A stretch of DNA of 64,000 nucleotides from Parasponia andersonii (taxonomy: Eukaryota; Streptophyta; Magnoliopsida; Rosales; Cannabaceae). Made by a program: the position numbers and the translations under genes. Below the pieces are notes generated by a model. The model worked only from the letters and a program-made list of their open reading frames with translations. It made no database searches and was not told the DNA's origin. Positions 23,349 through 33,522 of the stretch are shown here, piece after piece (the stretch's first letter is position 1; each line of letters opens with the position of its first letter). Location: contig JXTB01000001.1 in NCBI GenBank assembly GCA_002914805.1, positions 3,482,560 through 3,546,559 of the forward strand. The letters are read 5' to 3'.

Positions 23349-24456
23349 TGTTAGTGCAAGATTTAATCAGAGACCTTATGATCTCATTTGGCTGTAATGA
23401 ACAATACTTTAATTTGTTTTTATGTTGTGAATTCAGTTTTGTGTATCTTTGAAATATTTTGTGTAATCGTGCTCAAGACTGATTTGATAAATTAGTCAAC
23501 TGAATCAGTTGAAATTCCGAAGCTTTTCACTAAATTAGTTTCAATGGTTTAAGTGTTATGTCTCATGGTTTGCATGTTTGGACATTAGAGTATTTTATAT
23601 ACATATCTATTTAGCACGCTTTATACTTTGTCTGTTACTTTAATATCTCAGCTTGTGTTGTCAAGATGTCATATTTAAGTTTGACTTTTTTCAAGAGAAG
23701 TTTGACTTTGTATGTCTTAACTGTGTGACTGATTATTTAGTTAAGATGATACCTTTAGATCTAAATTCGTTTGATTTTTGTGTGTCAAATCAACGTGCCT
23801 GATTACTTTGTCAATATGTCATCTTTAAATTTGTGGTTGTATGATACATCTGAGTCACTGCATGTTATACATTACTATAATAACTGTTACTTTTAGCTGA
23901 ATCATGATATACTTTCCTATATTAATAGGAAGCTTCGTTTTAGATGGTTTTTACACCTCTTGAGCATTACTTTTAGATATTTTGAGAGGTTTTCTTACTT
24001 TGAGAGCAAGTTTTTTTCCTTAGAGTTTTATATATTTAGCTTTAAGTTTGTCATTATCTATAGAGTCTATAATTAATTTTGATGAGAAGGTGGAGCTTCA
24101 TGGTTATCTAAAATCAAGAAGAGACTCGTGTATTCTTGCTCAATGATAGCTGAAAGAATTTTAGTACAAGGTTGAAGAAGCATCTTCCATGGAGGAAATC
24201 AAAATTCAAATCGGCGACAAACTAGAAAAGAGTTCTAGATTTTTGTATAAGACCTCTATTTGTACTTTATTCATATTTCTAGTGGATTGATTGTTTGCTG
24301 AACTAGGTCCCATGGATGTAGACACAACTTGGTTATATTGTTTTATGATAAAAATCTAGTGTCTCTTCTTTATTTCTATTCACATGTTTGTTTAAAGTTC
24401 TACAAATCTGGAAATTTGGAAATCATGTTAGAATAGATGAGTAGCTAAACTTAACA
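23349..24456 (+). repeat. Left LTR (1108 bp)
   Basis: Starts TGTTAGTGCAAG and ends CTTAACA immediately before the primer-binding site. It aligns along its length to 27515-28643, sharing for example TATGATCT, GTTATGTCT..TGGTTTGCAT and GACTCGTGT.TTCTTG. Confidence 0.85.
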
Positions 24457-24458
24457 TT

Positions 24459-24469
24459 TGGTATCAGAG
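24459..24469 (+). promoter_or_regulatory. Primer-binding site for reverse transcription
   Basis: TGGTATCAGAG matches the site complementary to the 3' end of plant initiator methionine tRNA, two bases after the left LTR. Confidence 0.75.
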
Positions 24470-24570
24470 TAGGCATTACTTGTGAATTTCAATGAGATTT
24501 CTGGATTTTTAAGTTATGTTACTCGGTTCTTCGTGTTCTTAAGTGCTACTGCTCTTGGTTATGTTTCATA

Positions 24571-24922
24571 TATTTTAGGTTTGATTGGATTGAAAACTTG
24601 TGAGGTTCTGCATTTGTTTGTTTGAGTTTTACATGAGTTTAGCTCTTTGCCTTCCAAGTATTTAATCATTTGCCTTTTTGAAATTTTTGTATGAAGATCA
24701 TAGGTATTTAAGTGGTAGTTCATGAGTTCAAAAGTACCTTCAAGCTAGCATATGTTTTAGGTTTGATTGGATTGAAAACTTGTGAGGTTCTGAGTTTATT
24801 TGTTTGAGTTTTGCATGAGTTTAGCGTCTTCCAAGTATTTAATCATTTGCCTTTTTAAAATTTTCGTGTGAAGATCATGGGTATTTAAGTGGTAGTTCTT
24901 GAGCTCAAAAATATCTTCAAGC
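24571..24922 (+). repeat. Internal direct duplication, about 180-bp period
   Basis: TTTTAGGTTTGATTGGATTG starts copies near 24572 and 24753, followed by AAAACTTGTGAGGTTCTG and CATGAGTTTAGC in both. The copies run to GAAGATCAT.GGTATTTAAG and TTCAAGCTAGCA. Confidence 0.8.
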
Positions 24923-25238
24923 TAGCACTTTTGGATGAAATCCAGTGGTATTATATTTAGTATCAGAGCTAACCCAGTTCATACTTGTGTGAGCCTTAGA
25001 AGGCTGCCACAGGTTGGAATCGTGGTAAATATGAACCCCACCACCTATCAGAGATATATGTGGACTATTGAATGTGGACCCTTAGTGATGATGCTAGGCC
25101 CTTAACGAGAGAAGATTGTAATGCTCCAAATCTCACATCGGGTATGCTCTAAGAAGATCATATGTATTTAAATAGTAGTCCATGAGCCTAAAAGTATCTT
25201 CAAGCTAGTATTTTTAGGTGAGATCCAGTGGTATTATA
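24870..25238 (+). mobile_element. Nested TRIM-like element (small LTR element)
   Basis: A segment from GAAGATCAT through TTCAAGCTAG to ATCCAGTGGTATTATA occurs at 24870-24955 and 25153-25239. The left copy is followed at 24958-24969 by TAGTATCAGAGC, a one-mismatch version of the Met-tRNA primer site. The right copy begins with TGTAATGCTCCAAATCTCAC at 25117. This fits a miniature LTR element (LTR about 120 bp) whose left LTR has lost its start. I did not find a clear TSD. Confidence 0.5.
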
Positions 25239-25644
25239 GTTCTGACAAGCCTCCCACTAGTTTTGACAAAGCTTCTGGTTCTGACAATCTAAGTACTCCA
25301 CATTTGGATGTAGATGACAGTTATGGAGCTAACAAGACAGATGTTGGATCTGACATCCCTAATATTCAAAAGGAATATGAACCTGATCCGATAATTAAGA
25401 GGAGAACTTAAGTAACAAAGTTGCTGTTCCCGATGTTTCTAGATTAGACAAATCAGTGACTGGATCTAACACAAGGAGCTCAATGAAATATCAAATTTTA
25501 GTTGCTAATATAGCAGTCTCATAGTCACCCAAGGTGCCAAAACCAAGATCATTGCTAAGGAGAAAAGAAAGCTATTGTCACATGTTCCATTTTATCTCTT
25601 GATGTTTAATCTCCTATGAATAAGGCATTCGATTTATTTTTTTT

Positions 25645-26070
25645 ATATAATGAGAATTCATCTTCACAAGGAGCATGTCAGCCGATTTACTTTGAGTGGC
25701 CAATAAAAGTCTCTAATTTTACTGACTGAGGTCTTCTAGATCTCTTGGCTAAAAGAGGGTAGATCAAGAATATTCAGAACTTTTCTTCACTATACCCAAC
25801 ATTAATCTAAGAGTTCTACTACAACATTGGGAAGCATTTCAATGAGACAAAGTCCTCCTTGTATCACAAGATTATTATTGATTTCTCTTATGTAGTTATT
25901 CAAGATCATCTAAAGCTAGCAACTATTATTGTTCAATTTCCTTATGAGTTGGATTTTGATCAAGTCACCACTGATCTCACTGGCTTTGCTACTAAATGGC
26001 CATTTTCTAAAGTCATTCCTGTCTCATGTCTTATCCCATTCCTCTACAAGATGGATCTTACCACTTGATT
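25645..26070 (+). pseudogene. Degraded open frame in the LARD interior, weakly like a plant transposon protein
   Basis: One frame with in-frame stops reads SSSQGACQPIYFEWP, then EFYYNIGKHF, IIIDFSYVVIQDHL and TGFATKWPFSK. The EFY..N pattern followed by a short beta-rich stretch recalls the 'putative plant transposon protein' domain (PF20167) seen in plant LTR elements, but the resemblance is from memory and weak. It has no polymerase motifs. Confidence 0.25.
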
Positions 26071-27514
26071 CCCTATTATATATGAAGCTACTAGTGATTG
26101 GTGAACATGTTGATGGGTATTATGCTTTTGAAGACAATACTGATGGTAATCTAAATACTAGTAGTGATGGCCATGTTGGTGTGAATTTTATTAGTTATGT
26201 TTGAGATGATGACGGTAATGATCTATTGAGGGAAATTTTTTGCAATGGTGTACAAATTGATCTGTGTTTAAATCTCCAAGGTTGTTTGAGAGGGAGTCTT
26301 TGACTGTAGTGGATGCACATGTTCAAGAAGAGCACGTATATGTTTAAGGTGTATCCACTTAGGAGAGTCTTCTTAGATTGCAATAGGTATATAGATAGTG
26401 GTCAAATCTATTGTATCCTATCGAGACTCAAACATATGGTGAATCAGATTCTCAGTCTGATATCTCTCTCAGTGCAATGATGACCAACTTGCTATTTTTA
26501 GACACCAGCTCCAAATTGAAGTAACCATTAGGATATTGTTTTATCCTTGTTTTTATTCAAACTTTTGCTAACATATATTGACCTGATGAGTTCATGAATG
26601 AGGCTTCAATGAATCTTCTTGCACATTTGACTATGAAGAGCTTTCAATATCATTATGAACATGCTAGGACCATTGCCACTGATGAAGTACTTTTCTTGTC
26701 TGATGAATTGAAGAATTTGGATGTCAAGACCAATTCTTGGCAATTCAAGTTATTCGCCAAGTGAGAGGAAGCTCACCAGGCTACATGGGTTGAGGCTGCC
26801 TAAACACAAGATATTAAACAAAAGATCTCTTAGTTTGAGAGAATGGTAGTAGCTAAGATGGATGATCTAAAAGCATAATTTCATAAAGTTCAATTTCTGC
26901 TAGTGTTGAGTCTCTATATGAGTCTGTTGTAATTGTTCTTTGCTACTAAATTAACACCACTCTCAATCTATTTCAAGAGACAATCTTCAAGGGGAGAAAA
27001 TACTTGCACAAACTGATAAGAAGATACTTCAAGCTGTATCTACTCAGGGGGAACAACCTCACAATAAGATAGTCATTCCTGAATTTGTTAAGATTACCAT
27101 GACCACTTTTCAGTTTAGACTGTAATTTAAGGGGATTCTGATTCATCTGGCTCTGACTCTGATTCATCATTGATCACACTTATGGCCACATCTGTCGACC
27201 AATACCATGCAGAAGAGATTAGAGAAGAAGTTTGGTATCGCAGACACAAAGATTCATCTATCTTCTAGAAAATCCTTCAGGCTTGTCTTTTCTTAACCCT
27301 CTTTCTTCTAATTCATACTTTTGGCCTCCTCTTGTTCAAAAATGAGGACAAATTATGGTTGATTTCTTTTATGATCTCTTGGACTATGCTATACTTTTCT
27401 TGGATTTGTGTGTTTGGTTTTTAGTGTATTTGCTTTTACAAGTGGAAGGTTTGTAGCTACTTCACTTGTTGTGTATTTAGTGTTTTGATCAGATAGATGT
27501 CAAAAGAGGGAGAT

Positions 27515-28643
27515 TATTAGTGCAAGATTTAATTTGACACCTTATGATCTTGTTAGGTTATAATGAATAATATTTTATTTTGTATTTCTGTTGTGAATTT
27601 AATCTTGTGTATCTTTGGGTTATTCTGTGTAATCATGTTCCAAATCTAATTTGACAAAGCAATCAACTGAGACAGCTGAAGTTCTAAAGCCTTTCACCAT
27701 ACTGGTTTTAATGGTATAGGTGTTATGTCTAGTGGTTTGCATATTTAGACATTAGAGCATTTCATATACGTATTTGTTTAGCATGGATTTATATTTTGTC
27801 GATTACATCAGTGTCTCAGCTTGTGTTGTCAAGATGTCACCTTTAAGTTTGACTTTGTCAAGAGATATTTGACTTTGTGTCTTAACTGTGTGACTGATTG
27901 TTTAGTCAAGATGACACCTTTATATCTAAGTTTGTTTGGTATTTGTGTGTCAAATCAGTGTGCCTGATTGTTTTGTCAATATGCAACCTTTAGATCTGAG
28001 GTTATGTGATATATCTGAGTCACTGCATGTTTAGACATTAAGATGACGACGATCACTTTTAGCTGAGTCATGATGTACTTTCCTATATAAACAAGAAGCT
28101 TTGTTTCAGATTGATTTTACACCTATTGAGTATTACTTTTAGAGATATTTTGAGAGGCTTTCTTGCTTTGAGAGTAAGATTTTTTTCCTTAAAGTTTTGT
28201 ATGTTTAGCTTTAAGTTTTTCATTGGCCATAGAGTCTACCATTGATTCCGATAAGAAGGTGAAGCTCTATGGTTATCTAAAATCAAGAAGAGACTCGTGT
28301 GTTCTTGTTGGAGTTGAGAAGCTTATCAATGACAGTTGAAGGGATTTCAGCACAAGGTTGAAGAAACATCTTCTACGGAGGAAATCAAAGTTCAAATCGG
28401 CGACAAACTAGAAGGGAGTTCTAGATTTTTATATAAGACCTGTATTTGTACTTTATTCATATTTCTAGTGGATTGATTGCTTATTGGACTAGGTCCCGTG
28501 GATATAGATACAACTTGGTTGTGTTGAACCACGATAAAAATCTAGTATCTCTTCTTAACTTCAATTCGTATATTTTTTTTAAAATTTTATGAATCTGGAA
28601 ATTTGAGAATTGTGTTAGACTAGACGAATAGCATGACTTAACA
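27515..28643 (+). repeat. Right LTR (1129 bp)
   Basis: Starts TATTAGTGCAAG, so the canonical TG is mutated to TA, and ends CTTAACA. Partner of the left LTR at 23349-24456. Confidence 0.85.
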
Positions 28644-28648
28644 GACAC

Positions 28649-29230
28649 TTCGTAGTTTTTTCTAGACTTCTGTAACTATTTTTTATGTTCATAATTTTTT
28701 CTATCTTTAAGTTGAGCATGAGATAGGTAGCTTATTATTTCGTATTTTTATCATAGATGGTATTATTCTCTAGAAAATAAAAAAAAGTGAGAACTTTTTT
28801 TTTGTTTTTCATTTTCAATAGTGAATTTATGGTATTTTTTTTTCTTAAAGAAAGAATAAGAACTTTCAAAAGGCTGTTATTAAAACAAAAGAAAAAGAGA
28901 GAAAAAAAAAAAAACAAGAGTACACTCAGGTCGAAGTACAAATGATGCAATCTACCTCAAAGTTATATATATCTCTGCGGAGAACAAATACCTTTTTCCC
29001 TTTGATCAATCCAGATACAACTCATCTTTTGAGATTTTAGGTTGCATTGTAATTGTCCTTGATTGCATAATCATCTCTAACGATTTGCACAAGAGGCTGC
29101 GGAACATGCGTATGGCAGAAATTAAACACGTACCCTTGATCAATCAGGCTGATAGATATGTAGCTACGTACGACGTGAGAATTTGGTCAAAATTTGTGTG
29201 CATCTATAGATCCCTGTAATATATGGAGTA
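28649..29230. other. Intergenic DNA upstream of the first RLP pseudogene
   Basis: Low-complexity T-rich and A-rich sequence, then about 250 bp that may include the old RLP promoter. TATAAATA at 29233-29240 stands about 30 bp before the first ATG of the pseudogene region. Confidence 0.4.
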
Positions 29231-29340
29231 CATATAAATATATATCATATTTTGATGTCTTATAATCATGGTCAGTGTTCACTTTTCTACATCTTCCTCT
29301 CTTCTAATATTTCCTAAAACTACATGGAATCATACTCTTC

Positions 29341-31927
29341 CACCTTTTTCTTTTTGCGCTCTTTATTCTCAATCTCACTACTTATTCCTCTTCATATTTT
29401 TGTACCGATCAGTTATTTCTTCCTTACTTATGTGCAGCCGCACTTTGCCATGTCTATGAGAGTTTTGCCTTATTGCAATTCAAAGAGAGTCTCACTATAA
29501 ACAACTCTGCTTCTCGTGATCCTTTGGCCTATCCAAAAGTTTCATCATGGACTGTAGAAAGCGATTGGTGCTCATGGGACGGAGTTGAATGCGATGAGAA
29601 CTCTGGCCATGTGATAGCGCTGAATCTCAGCGGCAGTTGTCTTTGTGGCTCTATCAACTCGAGCAACAGTCTTGTCCGCTTTACTCAACTCGAAAGGCTT
29701 AACCCCGCTGATAATCATTTCAATTATTCTCGAATCCTGCCTGAATTAGGCCATTTTCCGAAGTTGACGCATCTCAATCTCTCCGCTTCCTTTTTTAGTG
29801 GCCAAATCCCATAACAAATTTCACTCCTAGCCAATTTGTCATCACTTGATCTCAGCTTTCTTGACATATCCTCGGAAGTACCCAAAATCTTGGCCAATTT
29901 ATCTCCTCTAACGTATCTCCACTTAAGAAATTGTGGACTGTATGGAGATTTCCCAAAAAGGTTTTTTCAGCTTCCAAAACTCGAGTTCTTGGGCCTCTCC
30001 ACAATCGAAATCTTAGTGGTCATTTCCCCGAATTTCGATCACGTAGTCCTCTTAGAACACTATGGTTTAGTGATACTAGTTTGTCTGGCAAGATACCTAA
30101 TTCGATCTGGCAACTCGAGTCGTTGGAATTTTTTAGCGTGGCAAGGTGTAAGTTTTCCGGGGTTCTTCCATCTTCAATTGCTAAACTAACTAATATTACT
30201 TATTTAGACTTCTCTTATAACGATTTTAGTGGTGAAATCCCTTCGTTTCTTCAAAACCTTACCAAGCAACCATTTTATGGTTTGGAGGGAATCGACTAAC
30301 TGGTCAAATTCCTCATTGGATTGGTAACCTTACCAGCTTAACGGTTGCAATTTTTGCTAGAAATAAGTTGTACGGCCCTGTGCCGCAGTCGTTGTCTAGA
30401 CTAAAACATCTTCGAAGTCTTAATCTTTTCGAGAATGATTTGAATGGCACGGTCGATTTCAACATGTTTCTTGAAATGAAGCATCTTGCCGAACTCGGAC
30501 TTGATGGTAACATGCTATCGGTCATCTTCAGGAAAGAGAATGCAACGGTAGTACGCAATAAGTTCGAGATTTTGGGACTGAATTCGTGCAACTTAAAGCA
30601 CTTTCCAGATTTCTTGAGTTACAAGAATGGAATAAGATATTTGGATCTTGGAGGAAATAATATACATGGCCTAATACCGAAGTGGATATGGAATTCAAGC
30701 GCTGAAACTATGGCGTATTTGGCTCTTAATGACAACTTCTTGACTGGCATTAAGCAATATTCTCAAGGTGACAACAAAGAAAGCGAAGAAATATTGTCAG
30801 ACATTTTTTGCAATCTCAAGTCCCTTCAACTTCTTGATTTCTCAAATAACTTGTTGAGCGGATCAAGGCTTCCAAAATGTCTAGAGCATCCCAACAACTT
30901 GCTCTCCGTACTGAACATTAGAAGCAACCTTTTCGCGGTGCAGTTCCTCAACTATGCAAAGACGACGGAAGAAGCTCGTTAAAGATGATTGATCTAAGCC
31001 ATAATCAGTTCGAGGGCTCCATCCCACGATCCATTGCGAAATGTCTGATGCTAGAAAGCCTTAATCTCGGGGATAACAGACTCCCTGATGTTTTCCCTTC
31101 ACGGTTAGGGACTCTTCCAAAGTTGAGACTACTCATACTGCGATCGAATCGCCTTCACGGGGTTATAACCAATCCAGTTTCTAGCCTCGAGTTTCAAAAT
31201 CTGCATGTTATCGATGTCTCTCACAATAATTTCACCGGCAAGTTGCCTTCCAAATATTTTGAAATGCGATGAAAGTTGTCGACTCTAGCAGTTCATACAT
31301 GAAGGCGGAATCAAGTTTTGAAGCCGTACAGAGAACATGCATCCTATAATACACGTACTCCACCACCATAACAATCAAGAATACCGAAATTGAGTACGGA
31401 AAGATCCAAGAAGTCCTTGTTGTGATCGATTTCTCAAGCAACAGATTCGAAGGAGATGTTCCAAACTCGATTGAGAGTCTAAAGGGCGTTCGAGTACTCG
31501 ATCTTCGAACAACATTCTTGGTGGTGAGATTTTGCCTTCTTTGGGGAACTTAACGGCGGTTGAATCCCTTGAGTTGTCACGAAACAAACTTTGCGGAGAG
31601 ATTCCCCAAAGACTGGTGGAACTCACTTTCCTTGCTTTCTTCAACGTGTCTCATAACCATCTCACAGGACGGATACCGCGAGGGACCCAACTCAATACGT
31701 TTGAAAATAGTTCGTACGCTGGAAACTCGGGATTGTGCGGCGATCCATTGACGAAGAAGTGTGAAAGGTCCGAGACTTCTAAAGGATCCAGTTTGAGTAC
31801 TTTCGATGTAGAGGAAGATTCGGAGTCTCCGTTTCTTGATTTTTGTTGGAAAACAGTTGTGTTCGTTTTTGGCATAGGAATACCAGTTGGAGTCATCATT
31901 GAGAACACTCCAAAAACTAAGAAGTGA
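29341..31927 (+). pseudogene. Cf-like receptor-like protein (RLP) pseudogene, copy 1
   Basis: This is a near-full-length extracellular leucine-rich-repeat receptor gene without kinase, now broken. Order: hydrophobic leader; LRR N-cap (ALLQFKESL, WCSWDGVECD); many LRRs of the LxxLxLSxNxLSGxIP type; the island/last-repeat region with EYGKIQEVLVVIDFSSN; C-cap NSGLCGDPLTKKC (about 31716-31754); an acidic juxtamembrane patch; a transmembrane helix around VVFVFGIGIPVGVII; and a short basic tail PKTKK. Lesions include TAA at 29812-29814; frame changes near 29990, 30265, 30930 and 31262; another TAA near 31349; and a frame change near 31510. Intact family members sit in the plasma membrane and recognise pathogen or developmental ligands with SOBIR1-type partners. 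Copy 2 at 42689 is its closest relative here. Confidence 0.9.
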
Positions 31928-32009
31928 GAGATATGGTTAAGGAGACTAATAACTCGCAATGGAAAGTACCGGTCAGAAGGACAAACAAGGAGAAGGCATT
32001 AATACTTGG

Positions 32010-32041
<32 letters not shown>

Positions 32042-32630
32042 TATTATATGTCCACTTCATGTTTTTCATTGATTTTGTTTTTATTCTTATCATATGTAAT
32101 ACAGTTCACATTAATTAAGTGAAATCTGTGAATGGACTGATCGATATAATAAGTTTTCTTTGTTTTTTTTTAAAAAAAAAAAAAGAAAAAAGAAGAAGAA
32201 ATCTGCTAGTTGTGTCCTTTTTCAGTTGCTATAATACTTTCGGTTTCTCAAACTGATTATTCTCCATTGTCATCGCAACATATTAACGTGCATGCATGTA
32301 TTTGAAAGTCCCCTTTTTTTTTGAAAACTTGATGTTAAGGAGTCAGTACAATCTTGCATATCGTTAAAAATGTCATGAAACTGGTACAGGATAAGATGAT
32401 AAGAAATAGCAAGAGATTAGCAAGATAGATAAAAAATAAAAAAATTAGAGAGAACTAAAATGGAATGGAGAGAGAAAATTAAAAAGATCAAGGGAGACAA
32501 GATAGAATTAAGACAGAAATATATGAAATAGGTAGAAAAGAAAGAAAATAAAATATGAACTCGGAGAGAGAAAAAAGACCACTAAGGGAAAAAACTCAAT
32601 AATCCTTTATTTAAGCCTAAAAAATGAAAA
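31928..32630. other. Intergenic DNA with microsatellite and purine-rich tract
   Basis: A (TA)n(CA)n run lies at 32010-32040, a poly-A/GA tract near 32168-32200, and a purine-rich GAGAGA/AAAG stretch at 32440-32600. No gene seen. Confidence 0.6.
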
Positions 32631-32639
32631 AATCCATAT

Positions 32640-33522
32640 TTTTAAAGGGTATTTTCATACTTCTGCTAAAAAAAATCAGAATCAGATTACAGTCCTCCCC
32701 TTCTTTGCTCATGCACATATACTAGATTTTGATGGCAATTAAGGTGATCACTTATCATTAGTGGAATTTCCTTATAATAATAGCTATCAAACTAGTCTTG
32801 GTATGGCTCCATATGAGATGTTATATGGGAAGCCATACAGGTCACCCTTATGTTAGGTTATGTTAGGTTAACGTAGAGGAGCAAGTTACTTTTGGACTAG
32901 AATTAATACAAGAAACTACTGATAATATTAATACGATAAAAGAAAGACTTAAAGTTATACAGAGTCATCAGAAGAGCTATGCAGATCCTAGAAGGCGCAA
33001 GGTAGAGTTTGACATTGGCGAATAAGTATTTCTGAAGGTCATCCCAAGGTGCAAGTCACTAAATTTGGAGTTACTAAATTTGGAGTTAAAGGTAAGTTAG
33101 CTCTAAGATATATTGGACAATTTGTGATTACAGATATAATTGTGCTAGATACTTATCGCCTGGATTTACCACCACAATTAGGTTATGTGCACAATAATTT
33201 CCATATTTCAAAGCTGAGAAAGTACATACTTCGCTTGTCTCATGTGATTCACTATGTCGAATTACCCATTCAAGAGGTAGTGATTTATAAGGAACAATCA
33301 GTTCAAATATTGGAAAAAAAACTCAAAGTACTTCACAATAAGGAAATTTCACTTGTTAAGATTCTTTGGGAACACCACAAGAAAAATGAAGCTACTTAGG
33401 AGCTCGGAATAGAATTGTATGAAAAGTATCCTCATTTGTTCAATCTTAAGCTTGAAGTTGTACTTTCATTTCTTGTCTTGTACTTGAATTTTGGGAAAAA
33501 AAAAAATTTTAGGAGGGAAAGA
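32640..33522 (+). mobile_element. Ty3-gypsy chromovirus (Tekay/Del-like) pol tail, degenerate
   Basis: Frames at 32725-32860 read GDHLSLVEFPYNNSY and GMAPYEMLYGKPYRSPL, the distal part of a gypsy integrase. They are followed by QETTDNINTIKERLKVI and QKSYADPRRRKVEFDIGE. The 33049-33399 frame gives LALRYIGQFVI, YRLDLPPQLGYVHNNFHISK, LRKYILRLSHVI and LVKILWEHHKKNEAT, then YEKYPHLFN, the chromodomain end typical of Tekay-type chromoviruses. Stops and frame changes are frequent. A purine tract AGGAGGGAAAGA at 33511-33522 ends the internal part and the 3' LTR begins next. An LTR-like fragment at 32640-32715 directly abuts integrase, so most of the element has been deleted. Confidence 0.85.

Larger units (their letters stand above)
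23349..28643 (+). mobile_element. Complete non-autonomous LTR retrotransposon (LARD-like), 5.3 kb
   Basis: Two direct LTRs (23349-24456 and 27515-28643) flank a roughly 3-kb interior. A TGGTATCAGAG primer-binding site (initiator-Met tRNA type) follows the left LTR at 24459-24469, and a purine tract AAAAGAGGGAGA precedes the right LTR at 27502-27513. Flanking 5-mers GATAC (23344-23348) and GACAC (28644-28648) match at 4 of 5. No reverse transcriptase, integrase or RNase H homology is visible inside, so mobility would have depended on proteins from another element. The LTRs have diverged at many positions, so the insertion is old. PBS type suggests a copia-like relative. Confidence 0.85.

Noticed and set aside
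24457..25240. A tRNA gene suggested by GGTATCAGAG-type text
   Set aside because: The motif is a retroelement primer-binding site; no cloverleaf or A/B-box arrangement surrounds it.
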